Counted from the stretch's first letter, positions 8,959-17,458 are shown. The stretch: 64,000 nt of DNA from Caryophanales bacterium UBA1427 (GCA_002329485.1 DCTZ01000027.1:24245-88244), one strand, 5' to 3'. Made by a program: numbers and translations. The notes: generated from the letters alone by a model not told the origin.

Positions 8959-10625
8959 AAGTCATATTCCTTTAACCTTTCTTTTAAGTTTTGATAAAGG
9001 CCGGCAATCGGCAAACCCATCACGTTATAGTATTCCCCTCTGATGCCCGTGATATATCTTCCCGCCATCCCCTGAATGGCATAGGCACCGGCTTTATCCA
9101 TGACATTTTCTTTGTTGATGTAATCCTGGATTTCTTCGATGGTCATCGGCGCAAAAGTTACTTCCGTAACTTCCGCAAATGTCTTCGCTTCGTCACGGTA
9201 AATTATGCAAACGCCGGTGATGACCTGATGGGTACGGCCCTGAAGCAGCGAAAGCATCCTGATTGCATCTTCGGTATTTTTAGGTTTCCCCAAAACTTCG
9301 TTGTCGATTAAGACAATTGTATCCGCGCCGATAACAAGATGTTTCGGTTTGAGGCGATAAACCGCTTCGGCTTTGGCTTTGGCAACCATCTGTATTGCTT
9401 CCTTCGGGTCCAAATCGCTTGGTAAGTTTTCTTCGGTATCCTGCGCCATAACATCGAAATGTATATGGGCATTGGCCAAGATTTCTTTTCTTCTGGGCGA
9501 CTTGGAAGCGAGAATGATTAATGCCGGATTTTCGGCCCGTTTTATTTGGTCTGCCAGTTCTTTTGATAACATTTTGATTTGCTCCTCTTCCGCTAAATAT
9601 GATTGCTTGTGAGCCTTTCGTAAAACTTTGTCTAGAATCCTTTTGCTTTCTTCGCTGTTTTTGTCCACCAGCCATTTTTTAACCGCATTCGCGATTCCCC
9701 CGAGTCCCGTTTTTTCTTTGTCGAGCTGTTTCTTTAAAGTTTTGTCAAAGTTGTTGTAAAGAGCAACGGTTCGGTCAAAATCCCCTTTTAAAGCTGTGGA
9801 GACAAAATACAGCACTTCAATCAGACTTCCGTAAATCGGAATCGTCGAACCTCTTTTTTGGTACATTTCTCTGATTTGGTCGAATCTTTTTTCGTCGTGA
9901 CTCGCCGTCAGAACGAAAAAACGCACGATTTCGATATAGACGTCGAAAGTATTGGCAAAGCTGAGTCTATCTTTATGCAGCGGAAGTCTGATATCCTGAT
10001 AAAGAGTATCGTCGTTAAGTTGGGAAGCAATTTCCAAATTGTCGAGAATTTTTTGATAAATATCCGGGTTTTTCTTGTATAAACGGTGGTTGAAACCGTC
10101 GTTGGTCAAACCGATAAAAGGCAGGGCGTTCATCACCGCAAGCAAATAATTCATCCACAGGCCGCTGATGAAAATCCGGTTGAGCGTTTTGGTAAACGGA
10201 CCGAACTGAATCACCCCCGCAAGCACCAAGAAAATGAAAAAGTTGATGATGATGCCGCCGTAATTGAACAGGAAAAACGCTTTGTTTTCTTTGCTTTTGG
10301 GAATCATCAGACATTGCCCCCCCAAACCGTTGAACGGAATCCGTTTGAAACGGAGCGGCTTTCCGGTCGGTTTCTGAATCAAGGTTTTGCCCACCTGAAA
10401 GGAGATAAAACGGTAACCCGTCAAAAGTCCGAAAATCAGATGTCCCACTTCGTGGATGACTATTCCCGCAAAAAACCAAACAAGCAAAAAAAGGCAAGTC
10501 CACAGATTGAAGATTTCCGAAAAATCGTAACGGATCAAAAGAATCGGAAAAGGCGAAAAAGCAATCACTATCACCAATAAAGACAGCAATATTTTGTTGA
10601 TTTGTTTCTTCCTGTTTTTCTTCAT
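8913..10625 (-). CDS. Site-2-protease-like M50 peptidase fused to Maf nucleotide pyrophosphatase
   Basis: One uninterrupted 570-codon frame with two unrelated halves. Residues 1-190 are a membrane metalloprotease-like domain with zinc motif HEVGH (58-62) and the second family motif NALPF...TNDG near 163-175. Residues about 190-360 are helical and soluble. From about residue 366 to the end there is a complete Maf/YhdE domain (ASKSPRRKEIL, VIGADTIV, LGKPKNTEDAIRML, HQVITGV), a house-cleaning nucleoside triphosphate pyrophosphatase. No start codon or ribosome site is visible at the Maf boundary, so a true fusion or loss of an intergenic stop is likely. The end overlaps trkA by 46 bp. Confidence 0.85.
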   Translation of the reverse strand: MKKNRKKQINKILLSLLVIVIAFSPFPILLIRYDFSEIFNLWTCLFLLVWFFAGIVIHEVGHLIFGLLTGYRFISFQVGKTLIQKPTGKPLRFKRIPFNGLGGQCLMIPKSKENKAFFLFNYGGIIINFFIFLVLAGVIQFGPFTKTLNRIFISGLWMNYLLAVMNALPFIGLTNDGFNHRLYKKNPDIYQKILDNLEIASQLNDDTLYQDIRLPLHKDRLSFANTFDVYIEIVRFFVLTASHDEKRFDQIREMYQKRGSTIPIYGSLIEVLYFVSTALKGDFDRTVALYNNFDKTLKKQLDKEKTGLGGIANAVKKWLVDKNSEESKRILDKVLRKAHKQSYLAEEEQIKMLSKELADQIKRAENPALIILASKSPRRKEILANAHIHFDVMAQDTEENLPSDLDPKEAIQMVAKAKAEAVYRLKPKHLVIGADTIVLIDNEVLGKPKNTEDAIRMLSLLQGRTHQVITGVCIIYRDEAKTFAEVTEVTFAPMTIEEIQDYINKENVMDKAGAYAIQGMAGRYITGIRGEYYNVMGLPIAGLYQNLKERLKEYDLCALSLSEAEKSEQL

Positions 10626-10646
10626 ATCGCTTACCTCTTTTGTATC

Positions 10647-10675
10647 ATTATAGCACTTTTTCCCTTATTATACAA
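10647..10675 (-). promoter_or_regulatory. Promoter of the M50/Maf-trkA-trkH operon
   Basis: Minus-strand TTGTAT (10670-10675) and TATAAT (10647-10652) with a 17-bp spacer, about 20 bp before the start codon. Confidence 0.7.
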
Positions 10676-10689
10676 TATAATGCAAAAAA

Positions 10690-10717
10690 GGATAAAGTTT
10701 TTCGTAAAACTTTATCC
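10690..10717 (-). terminator. Terminator after the CofE-like gene
   Basis: A 12-bp perfect stem (GGATAAAGTTTT and its complement) with a 4-base loop. Read on the minus strand it is followed by TTTTTT, ending the 13124-10741 transcript before the next promoter. Confidence 0.88.
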
Positions 10718-10740
10718 TGTTTTTGTGCTAAAGATATCAA

Positions 10741-11931
10741 CTAACTTGCGTAATTGTCGAAATAACCTTTGATGTAAATAATCGGCGTTCCTTTGTCGCC
10801 GCTTCCGCCCATCAGGTCGGCAAGGCTTCCCAATAAATCCGTATAACGTCTTGGCGTCGTGCCGAGGGAAACTTCTTTTCCGAGCAGCGATGCTTCTTTA
10901 TTCAGGATCAGTTCCTGTAGAGCCATTTCGGCGGCACTGCCCGTAAGTTCATGCAAAGCGGTATCCACAACGTATTTAAACTTGATTTCGTTCGGCGTGC
11001 CGACTAGACCCGCGGTATGAAACGGTGAAACCACCGGATCCGCAAGCTCCCAAATTCCTCCCACCGGGTCTTTGAAAGCCCCGTCGCCGTAAACCATGAC
11101 TTCGACTTTCTTGCCGGTTTCTTCGAAGATTCTTTTTTGGATTGTTTCGACCAGCCACTGGGAATCACGCGGGAACAACTTCAGACTTTCTTCGGTTGAC
11201 TTGTTGGAACCGAGCACTCCGTAAAGCGGATGGCAGCCGCTGTTTCCCACGGGTTCGTTCATGATTTCATCAAGCGCGACCACTTTCTTCACGCCGCCTT
11301 TTTCCAGGATTCTTTTGGTCAGAGCTCGTTTATGGATATTGGCCACGATTACATTGGAGGTATATGCCAAAATCGCCAGCGGGTTATTGGAAAAAATGAT
11401 TTTAGCTTCCTTTCCCGCAACCTCTTTGTAATATTCCGGATAATCCACGCCGGTAAAAGGATGAAGCGGTTTCGGAAAATGACTCCTGAACTCTTCTTCG
11501 TCCATTGTTTGATTCAAAAAATCGAAACCGAGGCGGTAATATTCTTCTTCGTCGATTAGGGGGTTTCCCACTTCGTCGGTCGGAAGCGACAACTGGATTA
11601 CGACCTTGGGAAAAGCTTTGGCAATGCCTTTCAGAATAAGCGAAAAACGGTTTCGGCTCATAATCGGAAAGACCACGCCGAGTGCTTCGTTTTCTTTCAT
11701 GTGGGCGAACTTTCTTTTTAAGTCTATCGCAATCTCATCCACGGTCACGAAATTGCCCTGAGATTTGGCGACAACCGCTTCGGTGATGCAGATGACATCG
11801 CGGTCGTCGACGGAAAAGCCCAGTTCTTCCCTGGCCTTTTTGATGGAATCAAGCGTGATGGCAACCAAATCGTCGCCTTGGCGGATAATCGGGGCTTTGA
11901 TGCCGATGGCTATTGTTCCGGTTCTTCTCAT
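10741..11931 (-). CDS. CofE-like protein (F420-0:gamma-glutamyl ligase superfamily)
   Basis: 396 residues, apparently cytoplasmic. The N-terminus GTIAIGIKAPIIRQGDDLV matches the start of the CofE family, which joins L-glutamate to coenzyme F420-0 with GTP. Other conserved-looking stretches are MSRNRFSLIL, DEIMNEPVGNSGCHPLYGVLG, VMVYGDGAFKDPVGGIWELADP and GSGDKGTP. Many Bacillota carry longer CofE-like proteins with no F420 pathway, so the substrate is probably different and is unknown here; no other F420 gene is in the window. It starts 2 bp after the upstream gene stops, so the two are co-translated. Confidence 0.7.
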   Translation of the reverse strand: MRRTGTIAIGIKAPIIRQGDDLVAITLDSIKKAREELGFSVDDRDVICITEAVVAKSQGNFVTVDEIAIDLKRKFAHMKENEALGVVFPIMSRNRFSLILKGIAKAFPKVVIQLSLPTDEVGNPLIDEEEYYRLGFDFLNQTMDEEEFRSHFPKPLHPFTGVDYPEYYKEVAGKEAKIIFSNNPLAILAYTSNVIVANIHKRALTKRILEKGGVKKVVALDEIMNEPVGNSGCHPLYGVLGSNKSTEESLKLFPRDSQWLVETIQKRIFEETGKKVEVMVYGDGAFKDPVGGIWELADPVVSPFHTAGLVGTPNEIKFKYVVDTALHELTGSAAEMALQELILNKEASLLGKEVSLGTTPRRYTDLLGSLADLMGGSGDKGTPIIYIKGYFDNYAS

Positions 11932-11933
11932 AT

Positions 11934-13124
11934 TTACTCCTCTAAAGATTTGCCTTTCGTCTGCACGACATTGAGTTTGTTCTTTTCGATAAATGCTTTG
12001 ATGGTTTTCATGCGCGATTTGTTTTCTTCCGTGGAAAGCATCTTGCTTCCCAAAAAGTCATCGTAATCCGCCTGAAGAATGATTTTTTTCTTGAACAGAT
12101 TGTTTTCCTCTAAGGCTTTCAGACCCTTGAACACCGCTTTGAGAATGGCAGTCTGTTGGGAAACTTCGTCGTTGTTGTATTCGCCCCCCGAATTGGTCAG
12201 ATTTTTCCCGAGAACGATATAACGCCATTTGAGTTTGCCCGTCAGTTTATCCAAAGCGGGGTTGACATCGATGACGACTTCGGTGCTCTGATCGAACAAA
12301 AATGGATCTACTTTTGGGTTTTCCAACATCTTGGCGATTCTTTTGCGCAGTTTTCGGTAATCCCCGATATTGATGTCGTTTAAGTCGCCGGCAAGATTAA
12401 GTTCGGGGTTTCCGGGACTGGCCACGATATATTTATGGCTGAACTTTTCTGCTTCTTTCAAACCTAGTTTCTGATACATGGCACTCCCCACTTCAATCGG
12501 AAGCGGTGCAAAGAAATCGTCCAGGCCTTTCACAAAGGCATCCAAATAATCGTAATATTTGTTGGCTATCTGGTAATGGCGAAGCGAATGGTACAGAATG
12601 ATTTCGATTACTGCTTCGTCCACGGCTTTCAAACCGAGTTCGCTGCAAGCATTTTTGATGATGATGACGGTGTTTCTAAACAGCGTGAATTCGGTGTTTG
12701 CTAAGTTGACAAACTCGACCTGCTTTACTTCTTTCAGGGTCGGGTCGATGTCGAACTGGTAGCTTACATCGTCAATCGTGAACTTGATTCTTTTTTCCCA
12801 ATCGTTTCGTTCGATGTTTTTTATTTTATCGCCCCAAGCGCTGATCAAGGCGTTTTCGATGGCATTGTTGATGACGCGTTCCCGATATTGCCCCAAAGAC
12901 AATTCGGTTTCGTCAAACTGCAGGGCTATCACTAACGGGTCGTTCGGGAAAGCGGTCAGTTTGGCCCAGGCTCCGACCAAATAGGCTTTTTGAAAAGGAT
13001 ACGGTACAGCCAGTTCTTTTTGAAGCAAAGCTTCCGTTTCCTCGAAACGCGCAAACATCTGAGGACGCAAGGTGTGGTTTGCTTCCCAATCGCTGATGAT
13101 TTTCTTAAAATCTTTCTCGATCAT
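11934..13124 (-). CDS. Unknown protein, possible divergent nucleotidyltransferase fold
   Basis: 396 residues; start at 13124 chosen because an AGGAGG site sits 7 bp upstream and 17 in-frame codons before it lack one. I do not recognise a named family. What I see: a GAWAKLTAFPNDPLVIALQF segment near residue 50-70 that resembles the GS...D.D strand motif of nucleotidyltransferases, a later VSYQFDIDP resembling the third catalytic Asp strand, and a helical middle. The last 110 residues (VVIDVNP, a run of Ala/Leu after NNDEVSQQ, QADYDDFL, VVQTKGKS) loosely resemble an RNase H layout. Both resemblances are inference. The motifs are altered, so it may be inactive or a new type. Co-transcribed with the CofE-like gene. 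Confidence 0.55.
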   Translation of the reverse strand: MIEKDFKKIISDWEANHTLRPQMFARFEETEALLQKELAVPYPFQKAYLVGAWAKLTAFPNDPLVIALQFDETELSLGQYRERVINNAIENALISAWGDKIKNIERNDWEKRIKFTIDDVSYQFDIDPTLKEVKQVEFVNLANTEFTLFRNTVIIIKNACSELGLKAVDEAVIEIILYHSLRHYQIANKYYDYLDAFVKGLDDFFAPLPIEVGSAMYQKLGLKEAEKFSHKYIVASPGNPELNLAGDLNDINIGDYRKLRKRIAKMLENPKVDPFLFDQSTEVVIDVNPALDKLTGKLKWRYIVLGKNLTNSGGEYNNDEVSQQTAILKAVFKGLKALEENNLFKKKIILQADYDDFLGSKMLSTEENKSRMKTIKAFIEKNKLNVVQTKGKSLEE

Positions 13125-13146
13125 CGTCTTCCTCCTTAACAGATTT

Positions 13147-13175
13147 ATTATACAAAAAAATGAGTTCTTTGACAA
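13147..13175 (-). promoter_or_regulatory. Promoter of the two-gene CofE-like operon
   Basis: Minus-strand TTGTCA (13170-13175) and TATAAT (13147-13152), spacer 17 bp, just before an AAGGAGG ribosome site. Confidence 0.78.
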
Positions 13176-13218
13176 GTTATTAAAGGATTTTGTTTTTGTA
13201 CCGTTTTAAAAAAGAAAA

Positions 13219-13238
13219 GGCCGCTTGGTTCAGCGGTC
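13219..13238 (-). terminator. Terminator of the 17427-13248 operon
   Basis: A 7-bp GC-rich stem (GGCCGCT with AGCGGTC, one G-U pair) and 6-base loop; on the minus strand it is followed by TTTTCTTTTTT. Confidence 0.8.
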
Positions 13239-13247
13239 TTGTTTTCT

Positions 13248-14033
13248 TTAACTGTAATCGAAACTCGGATCGAGTTCGCCGAAAACTCTCCGGCCGGTTT
13301 TGGCTACTTCCGCTTCCACTTCGGCAAAGACGGAAAAATATTTGCTTGAGCGGCCGACTTTGGCATTGGAATAGGCCTGCTGAACTAAATCGAGATTGTG
13401 GAGTTTTCCGTCCAGCCAAACCCAGGCCAAATAACGATCGTAAGTGGCCTTCCGGTTGCCTTCGCTTTCCAAAACAATGGTTTGGGCATTGTTGAGAGCG
13501 GCTGAGGTATAAGCCGAAGCGGCTTTTCCCCACGGTTCGGGGGTATTGTACACTTCCGGGGTATCAACGCCCAAAAAGCGGACGCTGAAAGTTTCCCCGG
13601 TGATTTTGTCGCGAAACCGCGCCGTGTCGCCGTCGGTCGGACGAACCAGGGTGACTTCTCCGATTCCGTCTTTCACAAAACTGAGACCGGTGACATCGAT
13701 ATCCAAAGTCACTTCGTCCAGCCGGTTGACGGTCAACGGCAAGGCTGTGGTATAAATCGGAATATATTCATCGGTACAAACGTATTTGCCGGCTCTTAGG
13801 TTGTTGCCGTATCTTACAAACTTATCGAATTCGTCTTCGTTTTGATAGACGCGCGGTTCGATCCGAAAACCGTAGCTGAGACCCAATTCGTCCATTACGG
13901 CGCTGATTTGGGCTTGGGACATGCCTTCCAAATCCGGAAGTTTCACCATTTCCGAATAATCGACACACCCCGCAAGAACAATAATTACCAACCATAAAGA
14001 AAGAAAATAAAAAAGCTTTTTAATTGTCTTCAT
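13248..14033 (-). CDS. Thermonuclease-like (SNase) lipoprotein
   Basis: 261 residues. A signal with lipobox (VIIVLAGC) anchors it outside the membrane. Residues about 30-115 include a PASTA-like piece (LPDLEGMSQAQISAVMDELG), and residues about 125-255 are a staphylococcal-nuclease domain with PTDGDTARF, VRFLGVDTPE (catalytic Arg and Glu) and KATYDRYLAWVWLDG (second Arg). It should cut DNA or RNA in the medium using calcium, for nucleotide scavenging or biofilm DNA removal. The start overlaps the kinase stop as ATGA. Last gene of a five-gene operon with a terminator right after it. Confidence 0.9.
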   Translation of the reverse strand: MKTIKKLFYFLSLWLVIIVLAGCVDYSEMVKLPDLEGMSQAQISAVMDELGLSYGFRIEPRVYQNEDEFDKFVRYGNNLRAGKYVCTDEYIPIYTTALPLTVNRLDEVTLDIDVTGLSFVKDGIGEVTLVRPTDGDTARFRDKITGETFSVRFLGVDTPEVYNTPEPWGKAASAYTSAALNNAQTIVLESEGNRKATYDRYLAWVWLDGKLHNLDLVQQAYSNAKVGRSSKYFSVFAEVEAEVAKTGRRVFGELDPSFDYS

Positions 14034-14926
14034 CTTATTCCTCCCATAAATTCATCCTTCGACCCGAGGGGAACAACCGCACCGGGTTGCGAAAGGGTAT
14101 GCTGGGCCAATCTTACGGCTAATGCGATTGTTTTTTCCGTTTCGAGTCCCGCCGCTTTTCCGTAAACGAGACCGGCCGTAAAGGCATCGCCCGCACCGGT
14201 TTCTTCGATGATGCTCGGGGCTTTCGGAATTTCCTTTTGCATTATTTTGTTTGCGATAGTATATATGACGGGACCTGCTCCCTGGGTAATGACCGCTTCT
14301 TCGATGCCAAAGGACAAGAGCTTTCCGGCTTGCTTTACCGGCTTTTCTTTGATACCGGTAAGCTGTTCGGCTTCGAGAATGTTGCATTTCAACATATATA
14401 TTTTAGACAGGAACGGAATAAACTTTTTAACCTTTTCCCCGCTGGTTGCTTCGACGATGATTTTGGCTTTCGAACGGCTGAATATTTCGCCGATTGCCTC
14501 TTCGTTCAGATTGGCATCAAGCACGAGATAATCGAAAGCGTTCAGATAGTCCTGGCGTTTTGCGATTTCTTCTTTGGTAAGTGCTTCGATTGTCTGGGTA
14601 TCGACGGCTGCGACTTCCATTTTGCCCTCGGGAGAAATCAAGCAAAAATATACGCCGGTACTGCGGGTTGTTTCGACCGCCCGGCCGATATTGACCTCTT
14701 CCTTGGCAAAATAGGCTTTCAGCGAAGCGCCCAAAACATCGGTCGAGACCGCGGTTAAAAAGTGCACGTCCATTCCCAAATGAGCCAGGTTCAAAGCGAT
14801 ATTGTGTCCGACTCCTCCCCAGGAAGTGGAAATGTTTGCGGGATTGGAGTCGCGGGGAATCACGGAATGACTCAGACGGGCGATAATATCCAAATTGGTC
14901 GCGCCGACGACAAGAACTTTTTTCAT
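14030..14926 (-). CDS. PfkB-family kinase, pseudouridine-kinase-like
   Basis: 298-residue ribokinase-superfamily sugar or nucleoside kinase. It shows VVGATNLDIIARL at the start, the substrate-binding SWGGVGHNIALNLAHLG near 35-50, and the ATP/anion-hole signature ETGAGDAFTAGLVYG with catalytic Asp near 246. The GGVGHNIA segment resembles pseudouridine kinases (PsuK) more than ribokinase or fructokinase. No PsuG glycosidase is beside it, so the substrate stays open. Overlaps both neighbours by ATGA, so it is translationally coupled to the P-loop kinase before and the nuclease after; a nuclease-nucleoside kinase pairing would suit salvage. Confidence 0.85.
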   Translation of the reverse strand: MKKVLVVGATNLDIIARLSHSVIPRDSNPANISTSWGGVGHNIALNLAHLGMDVHFLTAVSTDVLGASLKAYFAKEEVNIGRAVETTRSTGVYFCLISPEGKMEVAAVDTQTIEALTKEEIAKRQDYLNAFDYLVLDANLNEEAIGEIFSRSKAKIIVEATSGEKVKKFIPFLSKIYMLKCNILEAEQLTGIKEKPVKQAGKLLSFGIEEAVITQGAGPVIYTIANKIMQKEIPKAPSIIEETGAGDAFTAGLVYGKAAGLETEKTIALAVRLAQHTLSQPGAVVPLGSKDEFMGGIR

Positions 14927-15477
14927 TTGTCCAATCTCCTTTTTTGCAAATCGCGCCCGTATTTTTTTCTCATGTATTGCTTAAGCTGGCGTTTGTTTTT
15001 AAAAATCAAGACATCTTTTCCTTCCGACTTCATTCGGCTTAAAACCGTAATCAAAGTCGGACGCACCCGCGTTTTGAATCCCCACACCCATTTGATAAAC
15101 GACCAGGAAAGTTTGTCCGGGCAGTTGGTGCAGACGTCTTTGCGGGGGCTGTTGCGATAAATAAAATATCTTTTGATTACCCGATAAACGCTGAAGACCC
15201 GCGAATAATCGAGGAAAATAACCCGGTCGCATTTTTCCAGGCGTTCTTCGAGCAGGGTGTGAATGTAATTACCGTCCAAGATCCATTCGTCTTCTTCGAT
15301 AAAACCTTTGACAATCGAGCGGAAAAGCGCAATGTCTTTTTCCACCCAATCGGAACCCCAGAAATAACGATCGAGATGATAAACGGGCAGTCTTTCGTAT
15401 TCGCTTATTTGTTTGGCCAGCGTTGTCTTTCCACATCCCGAATTTCCCAAAATCATTATTCGCCTGACCTTGGCCAT
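14923..15477 (-). CDS. Small P-loop kinase-like protein (DNA topology modulation/FlaR type)
   Basis: 184 residues, cytoplasmic, of the adenylate-kinase-like group often annotated as DNA topology modulation protein. Walker A is GNSGCGKTTLAKQI (residues 11-24). LPVYHLDRYFWGSDW and EWILDGNYIHTL follow, both typical of this group, then VIFLDYSR. A Cys pair (DVCTNCPDK) sits near residue 120. The C-terminus is very basic (KKYGRDLQKRRLDK). Real substrates are not established for the family. AAGGTG precedes the ATG; the stop overlaps the PfkB start. Confidence 0.82.
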   Translation of the reverse strand: MAKVRRIMILGNSGCGKTTLAKQISEYERLPVYHLDRYFWGSDWVEKDIALFRSIVKGFIEEDEWILDGNYIHTLLEERLEKCDRVIFLDYSRVFSVYRVIKRYFIYRNSPRKDVCTNCPDKLSWSFIKWVWGFKTRVRPTLITVLSRMKSEGKDVLIFKNKRQLKQYMRKKYGRDLQKRRLDK

Positions 15478-15499
15478 TTTTTCACCTTCTTTGTTTACA

Positions 15500-16489
15500 T
15501 TATATTGTCATTTCACCGAAATAAACCGTTTTGAATTTTCGGGCAACCTCAGCGGAATCGGTCGTTTGCGCAAGCACCCACATCAATTTAGTGACGGTAG
15601 CTTCCGTCGTCATGTCGCGGGCTTCGATTACTCCCGCTTCCAAAGTTTTGCGACCGACCTGGTAGACGGAGAAGTCGCTTTTTTCAAACAAGCATTGGCT
15701 GGATACAACCACGATAATTCCCTGGCGCACCATTTCCTTCAGTTCCGCTATCAGATTCCTTCTGACAAAATGCAGTCCTCCCGCCCCGAAAGCTTCGATG
15801 ATAACCCCTTTGTATTGGAGCTGCGCCAAATGGCCGAGTGTATCCGGCCGGAATCCCGGAGTAAGTTTTATCAAAAAAACTTGGTCGCTGATTCCGTCGA
15901 CCAGTTCGAATTTTCCTTGGGTTTTGGGAATATATTCGTCCCGGATTTCAAAACCTTTGGTGGTAACGGAAGCGATAATCGGATAATTCACGCTTTCAAA
16001 CGCATCGAAAGTCGAGGTTTTGGTTTTCACGGCCCGGGTTCCCAAAATAATCTTTCGGTTGAAAGCGATGAAAACTCCCCCGCGCTTCGAGGCCGCCATT
16101 CGGAAGGCAAAACGCAAATTGTCGATTCCGTCCGTCAATGGATCCGAAAGCGGCAATTGCGAGCCCGTCAAAACGACCGGAATCGGAATGTTCCTGAGCA
16201 TGAAAGAAAGCGCCGAAGCGGTATAAGCCATCGTGTCGGTTCCGTGGGTTAAAACGATTCCGTCATAGCTGGGGTATTCCTCCGCAATCGAACGGGCAAT
16301 GGTTTGCCATTCTTCCGGCTGAATATTGGAACTGTCCAGATGGAACAGCGATTTGATTGTAATATCGTAGTCAGCAAAATTGCTTTTGACAATCCGGTCC
16401 AAAAGCGAATTGTCCAAACTCGGGGCAAGACCTTCGGGGGTTTCCACCGAAGCAATCGTCCCTCCGGTTGTCAACAATAAAATTTTCAT
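15500..16489 (-). CDS. ansA: Type I L-asparaginase
   Basis: Cytoplasmic enzyme hydrolysing L-asparagine to aspartate and ammonia; 329 residues. Both active-site threonine motifs are visible: LLTTGGTIAS at residues 4-13 and VLTHGTDTMAYTASAL near 80-95. GSQLPLSDPLTDG and GAGGLHFVRRN are also characteristic. I set the start at 16489 because AAAGGA lies 8 bp upstream and the family begins here; a longer open frame upstream would overlap the previous gene and has no homologous sequence. No signal peptide, so it is the cytosolic type I form. Third gene from the end-to-end operon 17427-13248. Confidence 0.94.
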   Translation of the reverse strand: MKILLLTTGGTIASVETPEGLAPSLDNSLLDRIVKSNFADYDITIKSLFHLDSSNIQPEEWQTIARSIAEEYPSYDGIVLTHGTDTMAYTASALSFMLRNIPIPVVLTGSQLPLSDPLTDGIDNLRFAFRMAASKRGGVFIAFNRKIILGTRAVKTKTSTFDAFESVNYPIIASVTTKGFEIRDEYIPKTQGKFELVDGISDQVFLIKLTPGFRPDTLGHLAQLQYKGVIIEAFGAGGLHFVRRNLIAELKEMVRQGIIVVVSSQCLFEKSDFSVYQVGRKTLEAGVIEARDMTTEATVTKLMWVLAQTTDSAEVARKFKTVYFGEMTI

Positions 16490-16509
16490 ATATATCATCC
16501 TTTTTAGAT

Positions 16510-17427
16510 TTATGGTAGCAGACGGCCGGCCGAAAGGTAAAGGTCGTACCATTCTTGCCGGGTCAGATTGATGTCGACCCCTTTGGCAAGTTCTTCCAAA
16601 TGTTTCGGCGAAGTCGTCCCCGCTATCGCGACCATTTTGGCCGGATGCCTTAAGATCCAGGCTAGGGCGACAGCGCTTTTTTCAACCCCGTATTGTTCGG
16701 CATAATAAGCGAGCCGTTCGTTCAATTTGGTATAATTCGGATTATCTAGGAAGGTTCCTTCTCCTTTGGAGGCTTGGAGAATCGACCAGGCCTGGATTGT
16801 AATATTTTTCAGGCGGGCATATTCGAGCATATTTCCGTCGTAATCGACGGCACGGCTGTTTGTCATGTTTACATTGATTCCCGAATCCACCATTCCGGCA
16901 TGCACCAGGCTGAATTGAAGCTGGTTGAACAAAAGCGGATACTCGACGGATTTTTGCAACAGTTCCGTTTGCATGGGATTCATATTCGATACGCCGAAGG
17001 CACGCACCATTCCTTGGTTATCTAAATAACTGAACGCTTTGTTTACTTCTTCGGGTTCCATCAAAGTGTCGGGACGGTGCAACAACAAAATATCCAAAGA
17101 ATCGATTCCGAGCCGTTTGAGACTTTCTTCGACGCTTCCGACAATATGTTCGAACGACAAATCGTAAAAACCTCTTCTGATACCGCATTTGCTTTGGATT
17201 ATCATTTTTTCTCTTAACGACGGATTTCTTTTCAAAACTTCGCCGAACAAGCTTTCGGATTTTCCGGCTCCGTATATATCCGCATGATCGAACAAATTGA
17301 TTCCCAGTTCCACTGCCGCATTTATCAGTTTTTCCGCTTCTTCGACACTTTTGCCTGCGATACGCATCAAACCGAGGGCCAGACGGGAGACTGAAAGGTT
17401 GCTGTTACTGATGCTCAAATATTCCAT
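16510..17427 (-). CDS. Aldo/keto reductase, YdhF-like
   Basis: 305-residue NAD(P)H-dependent oxidoreductase with a TIM-barrel fold. The catalytic tetrad can be read: Asp and Tyr in FDHADIYGAGKSE (near 46-58), Lys in MIIQSKCGI and His in ILLLHRPDTLM. VALAWILRHPAKMVAIAGTT near the C-terminus forms the cofactor-binding region. It most resembles the YdhF group of general aldehyde/ketone reductases; the natural substrate is unknown. First gene of a five-gene operon with an extended -10 promoter; the asparaginase follows 20 bp later. Confidence 0.93.
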   Translation of the reverse strand: MEYLSISNSNLSVSRLALGLMRIAGKSVEEAEKLINAAVELGINLFDHADIYGAGKSESLFGEVLKRNPSLREKMIIQSKCGIRRGFYDLSFEHIVGSVEESLKRLGIDSLDILLLHRPDTLMEPEEVNKAFSYLDNQGMVRAFGVSNMNPMQTELLQKSVEYPLLFNQLQFSLVHAGMVDSGINVNMTNSRAVDYDGNMLEYARLKNITIQAWSILQASKGEGTFLDNPNYTKLNERLAYYAEQYGVEKSAVALAWILRHPAKMVAIAGTTSPKHLEELAKGVDINLTRQEWYDLYLSAGRLLP

Positions 17428-17449
17428 GATTTCACCTCTTTTTAGTTAT

Positions 17450-17458
17450 ATTATACCA
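17450..17458 (-). promoter_or_regulatory. Extended -10 promoter of the reductase-asparaginase operon
   Basis: Minus-strand TGGTATAAT (with TGTGG before it), about 25 bp from the start codon; no clear -35. Confidence 0.6.

Noticed and set aside
15413..16252. Plus-strand open frame of 279 codons opposite the asparaginase gene
   Set aside because: Shadow of the asparaginase coding pattern; low-complexity mixture with no domain.
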